From Bacteroidales bacterium UBA2716 (GTDB lineage Bacteria > Bacteroidota > Bacteroidia > Bacteroidales > UBA932), in the NCBI GenBank assembly GCA_002354005.1, contig DEKS01000191.1, positions 1 through 22,206 of the forward strand: a stretch of 22,206 nucleotides of DNA. Reading direction: 5' to 3'. Positions within the stretch are counted from its first letter, which is position 1; each line of letters opens with the position of its first letter. Below are positions 6,184 through 14,943 of this stretch, piece after piece. The position numbers and the translations under genes are program-made. Under the pieces are notes generated by a model, which worked only from the letters and a program-made list of their open reading frames with translations, was not told the DNA's origin and ran no database searches.

Positions 6184-7156
6184 AATAACGATTTTTGATA
6201 ATTTACAGCAGATTTATCAATTTATCGATGAGATTATAGTCACCCCTAAACGATCTCTTAAAAAGTGGGCAACAATTACTAACCAGACACCAGCAGCTAA
6301 GATAGGTTATATCGGGCAGCATTTGGCTTCGTTAATTACCGGAGTACCTGGTACTGGCAGTGGAGCACGAGGTGATGATTTGGCTGATGGCTCTGAAGTT
6401 AAGTCTTGTAATAAGATAGATCAAGCGGACAAGTGCAAAGATTGTGGTGCCCGCGTGATGCGTTTTGAGGAAACTTGCCCTGAATGCGGCAGTTCCAAGA
6501 TAGACAGAAAGGATGATAGTAAGTGGCTTTTTTCAATTCGTGATGAGCATGAACTGAATCAATATCTTACTATGGATCGTGTTGTTTTGATTCTTATGGA
6601 TTATCCTGGCTTTAAGCAGCAGGATTATAAGGATATGCGCATCACGTGTTATGAGATTTACCCCAAAGAGGAGAGAATGAAAGTTTTTGGAGAGCTCATA
6701 ACAAACCACTATTACAATATCTATTTGCCTAAACTCACAAATAATGAGAAAACAAATCCGATGAACCTACATCCTACACTTATTCAGTTCTATAAGTGTA
6801 ATCCCATCAAAACTTTCAGTTGCATTATCAAGGATATAGATACAAATCCAGTCATCCAGATAGATGATGCCTCGTATGTGGATCCATTTGCGGCTAGAGA
6901 CTCCACCCTTAAGCCTATTCCCATGCCGTCAACTTTGCTCAAGAAAAATGAGTGGGATATATTGCTGGATTCTGCCGACTATGAAAATGAATTATTGCCA
7001 TTGCTCACAATAGGAATAAGCGAGGATCTTTTAAGATGTGTTCCTTACAAGCAATTGCCGACTTATCTGCCGTATTTGGACGAGAAGTTAAGGAATTACA
7101 TCCCCTTGAGAGACATCGTCTCTACTCGCCAGCAAGATCATTATCAGAGAAGATAG
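6164..7156 (+). CDS. MamI-like type II restriction endonuclease
   Basis: A 330-aa protein. The N-terminal part carries PAAKIGYIGQHLASLITG, GARGDDLADGSEVKSC and a four-Cys zinc ribbon (C91xxC94 and C105xxC108), then WLFSIRDEHEL. The likely PD-(D/E)xK active site is D71/D72 with E78-V-K80. This combination is what is known of the MamI restriction endonuclease family, whose type member cuts at GATNNNNATC; specificity here is inferred, not shown. The gene is translationally coupled to the C protein (20-bp overlap). Its last 35 bp overlap the convergent methyltransferase gene tail to tail. The C-terminal half has no motif I recognise. Confidence 0.75.
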   Translation: MTPDANKITIFDNLQQIYQFIDEIIVTPKRSLKKWATITNQTPAAKIGYIGQHLASLITGVPGTGSGARGDDLADGSEVKSCNKIDQADKCKDCGARVMRFEETCPECGSSKIDRKDDSKWLFSIRDEHELNQYLTMDRVVLILMDYPGFKQQDYKDMRITCYEIYPKEERMKVFGELITNHYYNIYLPKLTNNEKTNPMNLHPTLIQFYKCNPIKTFSCIIKDIDTNPVIQIDDASYVDPFAARDSTLKPIPMPSTLLKKNEWDILLDSADYENELLPLLTIGISEDLLRCVPYKQLPTYLPYLDEKLRNYIPLRDIVSTRQQDHYQRR

Positions 7157-8060
7157 TGGGACTGCCAATTCTATCTTTAATTCGTTGCTTGGCGATATCA
7201 TAATATTCTTTGTCCAGTTCGAAGCCTAAATAGCGTCTATTAAGGTCAATAGCAGCGAGTTGTGTTGAGGCGCATCCGGTGAATGGGTCAAATACAATGT
7301 CGTTTTCATTGCTGCTTGCCTTTATAAGTCGCTTGATCAACTTAATAGGTTTCTGTGTGGGGTGGAATCGTTCTTCTGTATAGAAGTCGATATCTCTCCA
7401 AACATCTGTGTATCCCATTTGAGCATTGTAGGTTTGGGATACCCTATCGTAGTCTAGCTGAAAGTTAAGAATCTTTGAAAGCTTTTCCCAAAGATCACGA
7501 GTGGGGAATTGTTCACAAATATTCTTTCCTGTGTAAATACTCCACATTCCGCCGCCATTGGACTTAACGCCTAATGCTTCGTTGATTTGCTTGGAGGTTA
7601 AGTTCATAGCGGCCTGCCTCTCTTTAAGGAAGGGTTTGATAAAAGACTTGTTATCCTTAATAATAAACAAGATGCTCTCGGTTACGTTGGGGAACATTTT
7701 ATAGCGCTTGGTAGCCCTGCCACTGACAGCTTTTATCCCTTTGTCAATTATGATTTGTTGCCGTAGTTCAAGCCCCATTCCATCGAGGTGAGGAACCAGA
7801 AGTGCAAGGGTCCTAAAGTAACCGAAACAATAGAAACTACCACCTTTTCTTAGGATTCGTGTTACTTCTCCTATCCACTTAAGCGACCAATCAACATAAT
7901 CCTGTTCAGTTCGCCATTGGTAGTCCCATTTCTCACCAACCACTTTCCAATATGGAGGATCTGCCACTACTAAATCAATGCTTTCATCGGGAATATTCTT
8001 CATCCCCTCAAGGCAATCTACGTTATAGATGTCATTCAGCTCATATGTTCCCAATGTCAT
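7122..8060 (-). CDS. DNA adenine-type methyltransferase (beta class), partner of the MamI-like enzyme
   Basis: A 312-aa site-specific methyltransferase. Motif IV DPPY is at residues 34-37 and comes before motif I (DPFTGCAS, 258-265), the beta-class order. HPTQKP (233-238) and RYLGFELDKEYYDIA complete the SAM-binding region. Motif I has Ala where the second Gly of FxGxG is usual. DPPY favours N6-adenine methylation, which would suit an A-containing target such as that of MamI. It protects host DNA from the endonuclease it converges on. The promoter is probably the TATATTTG box at 8171-8178, giving a long leader of about 100 nt, with a C-box half-site upstream. Confidence 0.88.
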   Translation of the reverse strand: MTLGTYELNDIYNVDCLEGMKNIPDESIDLVVADPPYWKVVGEKWDYQWRTEQDYVDWSLKWIGEVTRILRKGGSFYCFGYFRTLALLVPHLDGMGLELRQQIIIDKGIKAVSGRATKRYKMFPNVTESILFIIKDNKSFIKPFLKERQAAMNLTSKQINEALGVKSNGGGMWSIYTGKNICEQFPTRDLWEKLSKILNFQLDYDRVSQTYNAQMGYTDVWRDIDFYTEERFHPTQKPIKLIKRLIKASSNENDIVFDPFTGCASTQLAAIDLNRRYLGFELDKEYYDIAKQRIKDRIGSPTIFSDNDLAGE

Positions 8061-8170
8061 AGCGAGTCTTTTTTAATAACTTTTGGTGTGGCAAATTCTC
8101 ACACGCTCTCAGGTGAGTTTAAGATAAAGAATAATAGGATTTTGAAACCATACTCTTGTTCTTGCATCGG

Positions 8171-8210
8171 CAAATATAGTAATTATTATGGAGAAATGCT
8201 ACCTTTTGAG
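8171..8210 (-). promoter_or_regulatory. Methyltransferase promoter with C-box half-site
   Basis: The minus-strand -7 box TATATTTG (8171-8178) is followed 20 nt upstream by CTACCTTTTGAG (plus-strand 8199-8210). This differs at one base of 12 from CTACCTTTAGAG (5903-5914) in the C-gene operator. The site sits where the -33 element would be, and no TTTG is found there. Confidence 0.5.
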
Positions 8211-8264
8211 TGCAACTGCAATAAAAAAAACACGGACCAATGGATCGATAATTCGCTTGGCAAA

Positions 8265-8295
8265 TTTGTAAAGTCAAATCCTTTTATTATATTTG
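8265..8295 (+). promoter_or_regulatory. Consensus promoter of the three-gene putative defence operon
   Basis: TTTG (8265-8268), a 19-nt spacer and TATATTTG (8288-8295) match the Bacteroidota vegetative consensus fully. The first gene starts about 43 nt downstream. The nearest other -7 boxes on this strand are those of the RM operon, so this unit is probably transcribed independently. Confidence 0.65.
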
Positions 8296-8338
8296 CTCCG
8301 TAATTCTTGATGTTTAAGGTTAACCCTGTTGCAGAATT

Positions 8339-9241
8339 ATGGAAGTCAAAACAAAATGTAAATTCGTCAGCCTGGATAAGGTGATGGTTGAAACGCCACA
8401 AGGTGACCGTTTCACGCTGGGGCTCTCCGGAGTAATCCCATTTGAAATGCAGGAGCAGCACTGCCAAATCATCGCTGCACTCTTCGACAAATACTACCAG
8501 GGCGACCCATCTGTCATTATGGGGCCGATTCTTCGTGGTATGTACCAATACCGCTGCTGGGCCAGCATCTTCTGGTATGGCCCGGACCGCGAGAACGAAC
8601 GTGAACGCATCGGAGCAAAAATCAAGAGCCTGCGAATGGAGCGCCGTATGGATGCTCAAGATGTGGCACAGCTTGCCAACATCGATGCTTCTAATTTGAG
8701 CCGAATCGAGAAGGGTAAATATTCTGCCGGTCTCGACATTCTTTGCCGTATCGCCGCCGCTATGGACTGTCACCTGGACATTGTCCCGAACAACAACCGA
8801 GTGAATATGGCCGGACACATCATCCCGGAGGACCATAAGAAATGGCTTATCACGGCTAAGCGTAGCACCTTCCGTCTGGCAGAATGCCTGGAGAAGTACG
8901 GCGAGTATCATTGGCAGCAGAGCCGATACAACGTCAATATAGGCGATACCATCTATGTCTACGTCTCCGAGGACCGGGAAATCAAGTACCGGATGACCGT
9001 GGAGGCTGTCAACGTTCGCTACGACCAGTGGATGATTCACGAGGAAGAGTTCTGGGTCGACAAGGATCGTATCAACCAAGACGAGACGGACACAAAGTAC
9101 GCTCTCCTTCGCCTTGAGGCCACCTCCAAATCCGGCAAACTCACGGAAGAGAATCTCACCAAACACGGCTTTCTCCGCGCCCCCCAGGGCACAAAAGAAC
9201 TGGAAGGAGAACTCCTTAGATACATCGAGAGGAGGTTCTAA
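8339..9241 (+). CDS. XRE HTH protein with C-terminal EVE/PUA-like domain, first gene of the putative defence operon
   Basis: A 300-aa, three-part protein. Residues 1-85 form an unrecognised domain with aromatic clusters (MYQYRCWASIFWYG). Residues 90-148 are an XRE helix-turn-helix (IGAKIKSLRMERRMDAQDVA, then LANIDASNLSRIEKGKYSAG). Residues 165-295 look like an EVE/PUA-type fold: KKWLITAK at the start, then WQQSRYNVNIGDTIYVYVS and IKYRMTVEAVNV. EVE-like domains are known to read modified bases and are often attached to restriction-type nucleases. Here the HTH could autoregulate or target the operon while the EVE-like part senses DNA (inference). It ends 2 nt before the CoiA-like gene, so the two are surely co-transcribed. 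The HTH call is firm, the EVE-like call moderate. Confidence 0.7.
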   Translation: MEVKTKCKFVSLDKVMVETPQGDRFTLGLSGVIPFEMQEQHCQIIAALFDKYYQGDPSVIMGPILRGMYQYRCWASIFWYGPDRENERERIGAKIKSLRMERRMDAQDVAQLANIDASNLSRIEKGKYSAGLDILCRIAAAMDCHLDIVPNNNRVNMAGHIIPEDHKKWLITAKRSTFRLAECLEKYGEYHWQQSRYNVNIGDTIYVYVSEDREIKYRMTVEAVNVRYDQWMIHEEEFWVDKDRINQDETDTKYALLRLEATSKSGKLTEENLTKHGFLRAPQGTKELEGELLRYIERRF

Positions 9242-9243
9242 CT

Positions 9244-10233
9244 ATGGGCGCATTCCTGACTTTTGCGCTGGATGAAGGCGGAGCCCTCGTCCACGTCGAT
9301 GATGTTGCCAAAGGCATGAAGTGCGGCTGCTACTGCCCTCATTGTGATGCGCCCCTCTATGCCAAGAATGCTGGACAAATCCGTGAGCATCATTTCGCCC
9401 ATGCCCACGGACACGAATGTGAAGGTGCCTATGAATCTTCGCTACATCTGCTTGCCAAAGAAGTCCTTCAGGAAGCTGGACGGATAATGCTCCCTCAATC
9501 CAATACTGGTGCTTTTCCCTCCGGTCTGGTAAGAATACATAATGTTGAAGTTGAGAAGTGGGATGAACGCTATGGCTTCCGCCCGGACGTGGAAGGCATA
9601 ATGGATAATGGCGAACGGCTGCTTATTGAATTCCTGGTCAGTCATAAGGTCGATGGTAAGAAGCGTCAGACCATTGTCGACAATCACCTCAAGTGCATTG
9701 AAATCGACATCAACTACCAGGCTCTTGACCTGGCCGAATTGAAGGAATTCCTTACAGGCTCCGCTGATGACAGGAAATGGATCGTGTCAATGCCTCCGCC
9801 CACAAAACATGCGGGAGAATCCTTCAGTTACGGAAGAAATCCTATGTACGAGAAGACAAGAGATATTCTAAAGGAAATCTTCGATGAAGGAACTATCACC
9901 ATCCATCCTTATTTCGCATCGTTTCTCCACCCGGATAAGTCCTATGACCTTCGGAAGATTGGTTATGATGTATGTGAAGTCAATACAAAGTACCGTGGCT
10001 TCAAATCAGACCTGCTGCTTTTCAGAAATCAGAAAGAGGACAAGGGTCACATATCAATAAACATCCGCGGCCGAAGACGAAGCGAAGATTTCCGGTACCC
10101 CAAAGGACTCCGAATCATTGATATCATTTTCAAAGCCATCGGTTCAGAGGAAAGCACCAAACAGAGATTGAAAGAAGGCGACCTGGTCGGCGATTTAGGA
10201 ATGACAATTGAGTATTACGGCTTCAAAGGATAA
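9244..10233 (+). CDS. CoiA-like nuclease with N-terminal zinc ribbon, second gene of the putative defence operon
   Basis: A 329-aa protein of the CoiA-like family. The N-terminus has clustered cysteines (C27, C29, C31, C34 in CGCYCPHCDAPLY), then REHHFAHAHGHEC (residues 47-59), typical of the CoiA zinc-binding head. ESSLHLLAKEVL (64-75) is the conserved helix that follows. The nuclease-like core is FRPDVEG (D115) and LLIEFLVSHKVDGKKRQ (E129), then CIEIDIN, a PD-(D/E)xK-like pattern with His in place of the usual Lys. CoiA was first known in competence, but the family is widespread in non-competent bacteria. The C-terminal 130 residues are unassigned. Tight spacing (2 nt after, 25 nt before its neighbours) argues for a shared function. 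Confidence 0.75.
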   Translation: MGAFLTFALDEGGALVHVDDVAKGMKCGCYCPHCDAPLYAKNAGQIREHHFAHAHGHECEGAYESSLHLLAKEVLQEAGRIMLPQSNTGAFPSGLVRIHNVEVEKWDERYGFRPDVEGIMDNGERLLIEFLVSHKVDGKKRQTIVDNHLKCIEIDINYQALDLAELKEFLTGSADDRKWIVSMPPPTKHAGESFSYGRNPMYEKTRDILKEIFDEGTITIHPYFASFLHPDKSYDLRKIGYDVCEVNTKYRGFKSDLLLFRNQKEDKGHISINIRGRRRSEDFRYPKGLRIIDIIFKAIGSEESTKQRLKEGDLVGDLGMTIEYYGFKG

Positions 10234-10258
10234 GCCAATAGAATAAAAGAGAATAAAG

Positions 10259-13200
10259 ATGTCGAAAAAGATTGGACGTAATGATCCCTGTCCTTGCGGA
10301 AGTGGGAAAAAGTATAAGAATTGCTGCATGGAGAAAGGTATTCTTTTCCCCAGAATCGTTACCGAGAATAGTTCTGGTATGTATGCCGGCGTAAATGAAA
10401 GCAGAGAAGTTCAGGCTTACTTCAAAACACATAACATGCATGACATCTTGAACTTTATTATCGGACTTCAGTTGTCTCCTGCAAATCACGGGAAAAACGT
10501 GAGGATAGAAGATCTTGCCAGGATAGCAACTCGGCATATTCATAATGGAGGCCAGCCATTTAATTCACAGGAACTTGAGAGCATTTTGAATAAGGAGTAT
10601 TCAAGTAATCACCTAGAGGACCTCCCGTGTAATATGTTCTCCGAGAATATAGCGTTTTATGGTGGAGCATACACAGTCTTTCCCGGCATATCTTGTCAAT
10701 CTGTTGAAATACTAAAGGAGTTGATCAACGCGATCTTTAAGAAAGATGTTGCCATTCCTGGTTCAGTAGAAACTAGGATTAGCCAAGGCATACAATGTCT
10801 GCTCATCCTTGGAGATGTGCTTGCAAAGATGGCTGGCGTTTCGGGGAACAATAAAGGTATTGAGTATGAGAATCCTGTATTAGAGTATGATCGTTGCTGT
10901 ATTGATTATTCAATACCGATTGATGTTTTTGACTCACTGCTTTTAGAGAAAGGTATTAATCCGAGTCTCGTCAAACCGTTCGTTCTAGATACGGCTGATT
11001 CTTCATTATTGTATGCAGACCCCGATCATTCTCCTCTTTTATTTCATCCGATTGTTGAATTCGATGGCAGATACTATTTTCTTTTAATATCGAACCAGGC
11101 TAATGCGATTAATACGTTTATAATGAATGAAGTATTGTCGTGCAATTGTGAAGACAACGTGGCAAATGCAGTTCACCAGCATATTTGGAGTGAAATAAAG
11201 TTTGGCTGTACTCGAATGGAATGGCCAATGACGACCTATGAACTCCCGCCAAACGAGGATCCTTTCTTTGAGGAAATAGTTGCCCAGTTTGATACGAATT
11301 GGATTGCTTATGTTTGTTACGTACATGACTTAGGCGAGAACATGAAAGATGCTGTTACTGGAGGTCAGTGCATGTATCATGTTGACGATCACATAAAGAG
11401 AGCCATAGAATACTTGAGACGCAATAAGGATACAAAAGACTATAATATCTTAACACTTCTCCTATACTCGAGTATGGGAGAAACGCTTATGATACCTCAT
11501 AACGGTGGAGAAAACGAAGACTTTAGAATCACATTCTCAGCCTTCGATTTCATCACATTATCACAATCAGAGCGATGGAATCAACTCAGTTTATTAAGAT
11601 TCGCTCAGACAATTCACAGGCAAAAAGATGGTTTTGGCCCTGTGATAAACATGCTGGATATTTATTCTATTTACAAAGCTTATGGGGAGAGTTTCTACAT
11701 GTCGGATGATGTTAGATACTCTAATATTATTATCCCTCCGGATGATGGTATGCACCTGATATTTGATTGGAAAAGAAAAAGGAATTTCCAATGTGTGGAT
11801 TGTGATAAGGATGGAAAGCACCTCTACATGTCTGTTGAGTCAGCTCTTGAAGACGCCCCATTATTCAAACCATCACCTGAAGTACACGGATACTATGTGG
11901 TAACGACAGCTTTCAATGTCCCAATCTGGGTGAATTGCCGTCAAGTGACAAACAGGTATTCTCATAAGTACGAAGTGGCAGATTTGTTTGGAATGGCTAT
12001 CGTTTTCTGGCTATCTAAACTTACTCCACAATTATCTGATAAGATTTCGGAGCAGTTCGTTTCTCCTGTGTTCATTGAATTATCATTTGATGAAGATACG
12101 TTTGATGAGTATAGGCGCGGAGATGATTTTACAGATAAATCCGATAATCCTTTCTCATTAGCGAGGAAAGGCTCTACTCTTCACGTTCAAGTGCACAGAT
12201 CGGCTCTGTCGTTGATGGCCGTGGGAACAAATGAGGGAGAAAGGTTTATGATGAAAAGTATCATATCAGCGCTGCTTGATTTGGATGAACACGTCTTGAA
12301 ACGTGTCATAGATGAAAAAATGCCATTAAATTCGGCCAAGATGATTCTATTAACAGATACTGGGAAGAATGAAATAATGGATCCCCGGTTTCTACATCGA
12401 CCATTGTATATAAGTCGGTCAACGGATCAGTTTGTTCTGGATTGTTTGCCTGAATATATGGCGGAAAAAGGTCTGGATATTGATGGCTGTATTGAATCTG
12501 GAGAAGAAAAGAAAGTTTTTTTGAACAAACTTGTTGAAGTATTATTCGAAAAACTAGATACTGAGGTGGCAAGATATCGCAAACCGATTTTGCTTAAGTG
12601 CCTCGTGGACATAAATGAGTCATTGCTATGGGACAGGGAACATGATGGGGTCATTGTTCCCGCAAAACTACTTTGTTTGGCGGATACTCCTGAAAAAAGA
12701 GAGTCATATCAAGAACATGAAAAAGAGTTAACCAACGCAAGTCTTGCTGCCCGGTGCTTGGCTGAGTATGTGGTCTCCCATAATGGTCTGGGAGGGCTAC
12801 TGTATCCTGGCCGAGAAGAGATCGAATATATGATGGCATTGATGCGCTCAATTGTAACCTATGGCTCTCAATCGGATTCTTTGCATTTTGGTTTGGCCGA
12901 TGTTCAAATTGAGAAGCTCAAATCAGGAAGATATGTAATAACAGATGATTTGTTTCAAGAAAAGATGGAAGAGTTTGCTCGCGCATATATTGAGGAAGAC
13001 ATTAATAAACATATCTCTGCCTTCCCGAATCGATTGCAACTCAAACCGGTTAATAGTCAAGAACGGGAACAGTCGCAGGAGCAAAGGAATCAACTCGTTG
13101 TTACGGCGGATGATGTCAATGAGGCGTTCGCCCATGATTGGGGAATCTCATATTCGGATATTGATGCTTTTTGCTATGGCTGTTACTGTCTGTGTTTAGA

Positions 13201-14080
13201 AAGACACACGTCATCATTGGACATCGATGCCCCCTCATTCGTGTCATCCATTCTGACTCTTCAACCCAAATTGAATTGCGACAAGATCGGATTGTGCATA
13301 AACCATTTTTCAATTGAGCCGAGACCCTTGTACTTAAAAGCCCCTGATGGGTATAGGGATCTAGATGTGTTTCCTTGGGTTTACAATCGCGAGTTTAGTT
13401 ATATAAGAAGATTCATTCTATCTTATGATACGGAATCAGGGGAACGTAGATATGTTTTGGGGCCTCGGAGCGCAATGTCATCATTAAGACAACTAGCCAC
13501 ATTGTTGTCGGATGGTCGCTTGCAGGACAACACTAAGTATCTGAAAGCCTTAAGGTCAAGATTTAATGATATAAAAGGCCAAGATTACAATGAGGATGTC
13601 CGAGATTATTTAAAGAAGAATTCAGCGTTAACGGTTTGGGACTGGGAGGTTAAAATTGATGTTGACGGCAATCTGAAAGCGGAAAAGAACTATGGCGATA
13701 TAGATGTCCTTGCTTATGATTCGGTCAGGAAAGTTCTCTTTGCGATTGAGTGCAAGAAAACCGAGAAAGCAAGAAATGTAAGAGAAATGAAAACCGAACT
13801 TGATAAGTATTTTTGGAAGCCGGAAAATAAGAAGAAAGGGTATATCGAAAAACATATTAATCGCCATCAATGGCTTGTTAACAATATGGCGATAGTTGCA
13901 GACTTTATTAATGAAAAGACAGACTTCACAATAGCATCAATTATTCTGACGTCGGAGGTTATCCCATTGTCCTACATAAGCAGAATAGGATCTCCATTAC
14001 CAATAGTAGCCTATAGTCAATTAGTGGCGAAAGGCATTGAATATCTGTATGGCATAATAGGTGTGAATTCGGCGAAATGA
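10259..14080 (+). CDS. 1273-aa protein with N-terminal SEC-C motif and C-terminal PD-(D/E)xK nuclease, third gene of the putative defence operon
   Basis: Residues 1-27 (MSKKIGRNDPCPCGSGKKY, then KNCC) are a SEC-C zinc-binding motif, a small module often found at the ends of nucleic-acid-associated proteins. Near the C-terminus GDIDVLAYD (D1147/D1149) and FAIECKK (E1164, K1166) give a clear D-x14-E-x-K nuclease signature of the restriction-endonuclease-like fold. The 1,100 residues between show no Walker motifs or other signature I recognise; they look helical with scattered beta blocks and may be a repeat scaffold. The gene is visibly AT-richer than the two upstream genes, hinting at a separate origin. 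It is closed by a strong terminator. Function unknown; effector of a defence system is the best inference. Confidence 0.8.
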   Translation: MSKKIGRNDPCPCGSGKKYKNCCMEKGILFPRIVTENSSGMYAGVNESREVQAYFKTHNMHDILNFIIGLQLSPANHGKNVRIEDLARIATRHIHNGGQPFNSQELESILNKEYSSNHLEDLPCNMFSENIAFYGGAYTVFPGISCQSVEILKELINAIFKKDVAIPGSVETRISQGIQCLLILGDVLAKMAGVSGNNKGIEYENPVLEYDRCCIDYSIPIDVFDSLLLEKGINPSLVKPFVLDTADSSLLYADPDHSPLLFHPIVEFDGRYYFLLISNQANAINTFIMNEVLSCNCEDNVANAVHQHIWSEIKFGCTRMEWPMTTYELPPNEDPFFEEIVAQFDTNWIAYVCYVHDLGENMKDAVTGGQCMYHVDDHIKRAIEYLRRNKDTKDYNILTLLLYSSMGETLMIPHNGGENEDFRITFSAFDFITLSQSERWNQLSLLRFAQTIHRQKDGFGPVINMLDIYSIYKAYGESFYMSDDVRYSNIIIPPDDGMHLIFDWKRKRNFQCVDCDKDGKHLYMSVESALEDAPLFKPSPEVHGYYVVTTAFNVPIWVNCRQVTNRYSHKYEVADLFGMAIVFWLSKLTPQLSDKISEQFVSPVFIELSFDEDTFDEYRRGDDFTDKSDNPFSLARKGSTLHVQVHRSALSLMAVGTNEGERFMMKSIISALLDLDEHVLKRVIDEKMPLNSAKMILLTDTGKNEIMDPRFLHRPLYISRSTDQFVLDCLPEYMAEKGLDIDGCIESGEEKKVFLNKLVEVLFEKLDTEVARYRKPILLKCLVDINESLLWDREHDGVIVPAKLLCLADTPEKRESYQEHEKELTNASLAARCLAEYVVSHNGLGGLLYPGREEIEYMMALMRSIVTYGSQSDSLHFGLADVQIEKLKSGRYVITDDLFQEKMEEFARAYIEEDINKHISAFPNRLQLKPVNSQEREQSQEQRNQLVVTADDVNEAFAHDWGISYSDIDAFCYGCYCLCLERHTSSLDIDAPSFVSSILTLQPKLNCDKIGLCINHFSIEPRPLYLKAPDGYRDLDVFPWVYNREFSYIRRFILSYDTESGERRYVLGPRSAMSSLRQLATLLSDGRLQDNTKYLKALRSRFNDIKGQDYNEDVRDYLKKNSALTVWDWEVKIDVDGNLKAEKNYGDIDVLAYDSVRKVLFAIECKKTEKARNVREMKTELDKYFWKPENKKKGYIEKHINRHQWLVNNMAIVADFINEKTDFTIASIILTSEVIPLSYISRIGSPLPIVAYSQLVAKGIEYLYGIIGVNSAK

Positions 14081-14091
14081 TGAGAATCGGT

Positions 14092-14140
14092 CAAGAGACT
14101 GTGACCGGACAAGCCGGCCACAGACTCTTGCGGTTTTATC
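14092..14140 (+). terminator. Strong intrinsic terminator closing the three-gene operon
   Basis: Arms 14092-14108 and 14114-14130 pair over 17 bp with two mismatches around a 5-nt loop (ACAAG), with CCGG at the closing end. A CGGTTTTA tail follows. It lies 12 nt after the stop of the 1273-aa gene. Confidence 0.75.
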
Positions 14141-14158
14141 CCCTCCCGACCTTCCCAG

Positions 14159-14938
14159 GGAGGAGATTATCGCCCGGGCTTCGTGGTGAACAAGCTCTAC
14201 GGCAACGTGTACGCGATGGGCAAGGTCTCCCGGGGCCTCACGGACTTCAAGAAACTCATCTACTTCACCGACGAGGAAGCCTACCTGGCGGCCAAGATAA
14301 TCGAGGGCATCGACAACAACAACGCCCTGAAGCGGGACCTCCAGCGGAAACTGGCCAGCGTCTATGACTGCACCAGCATTGCCAATTACATAGACAATCC
14401 CGCGAATGCGGCCAACATCGAGGCCCTCAACGACGCCATCAAGCACAAGAAGCAGGTGGTGCTTCGGGGCTACGCATCGGCCCATAGCGACGAGACGCGC
14501 GACCGCGTAGTGGAACCGTTCTCCTTTACGGCAAATATGATTGATGTATGGGCGTACGATGTGGAGAATGCGGAACCTCGGATGTTCAAGGTTACGCGTA
14601 TCCACGCCGTAGAGTAAACCGATACCGGCTGGGAGTTCCAGGATAAGCACGAGGTCAAAAAGCCGGATGTGTTCCGGATGACCGGCTCACCGGTAGAGAA
14701 GATTGTCCTGCAACTGAACACCAGGGCAAAGAGCCTCCTGGTGGAAGAATTCCCGCTAGCCGAAAAAGACCTCAAGCGGGAGGATGGCAACTGGGCCCTC
14801 CGGACCACCATCAACAGCGTCGAAGGCGCTGGCCGCTTCGTCATCGGCCTTGCCGCCGACATCAAGATTCTTCAGGGCAAGAAGCTCTTAGACTACATCA
14901 AGAAGTACGACAAGAAACATATCCAAAAACTATAGTTT
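14159..14938 (+). pseudogene. WYL-domain regulator, truncated and with an in-frame stop
   Basis: The frame encodes the WYL part of a transcriptional regulator: LKRDLQRKLASVYDCTSIAN, then AIKHKKQVVLRGYASAHSDE, VVEPFSF and MFKVTRIHAVE. A TAA at 14615-14617 interrupts it. The same frame continues as TDTGWEFQDKHEVKKPDVFR, then RMTGSPVEKIVLQLNTRAKS, the usual C-terminal extension. The N-terminal winged helix is missing; upstream is only the operon terminator. GTG or GTG-like codons at 14183 give an apparent start but are not convincing. One nonsense change plus loss of the DNA-binding domain makes this a decayed gene. Confidence 0.65.
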
Positions 14939-14943
14939 TAATC

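Noticed and set aside
1290..8065. Octamer TCGCTATG at the starts of three genes (1294, 2908, 8060)
   Set aside because: Three short matches may reflect start-codon context or chance; no wider similarity between the regions was seen.
8088..8303. 71-codon plus-strand frame between the methyltransferase and the HTH/EVE gene
   Set aside because: It lies across two divergent promoters and the methyltransferase leader, has a low-complexity sequence and no family resemblance.
8186..9166. 326-codon antisense frame
   Set aside because: It is opposite the HTH/EVE gene and reads as a typical GC-biased shadow; the sense protein has a clear HTH.
14021..14650. 209-codon antisense frame
   Set aside because: It covers the terminator and the WYL fragment on the other strand, whose WYL motifs are clear.
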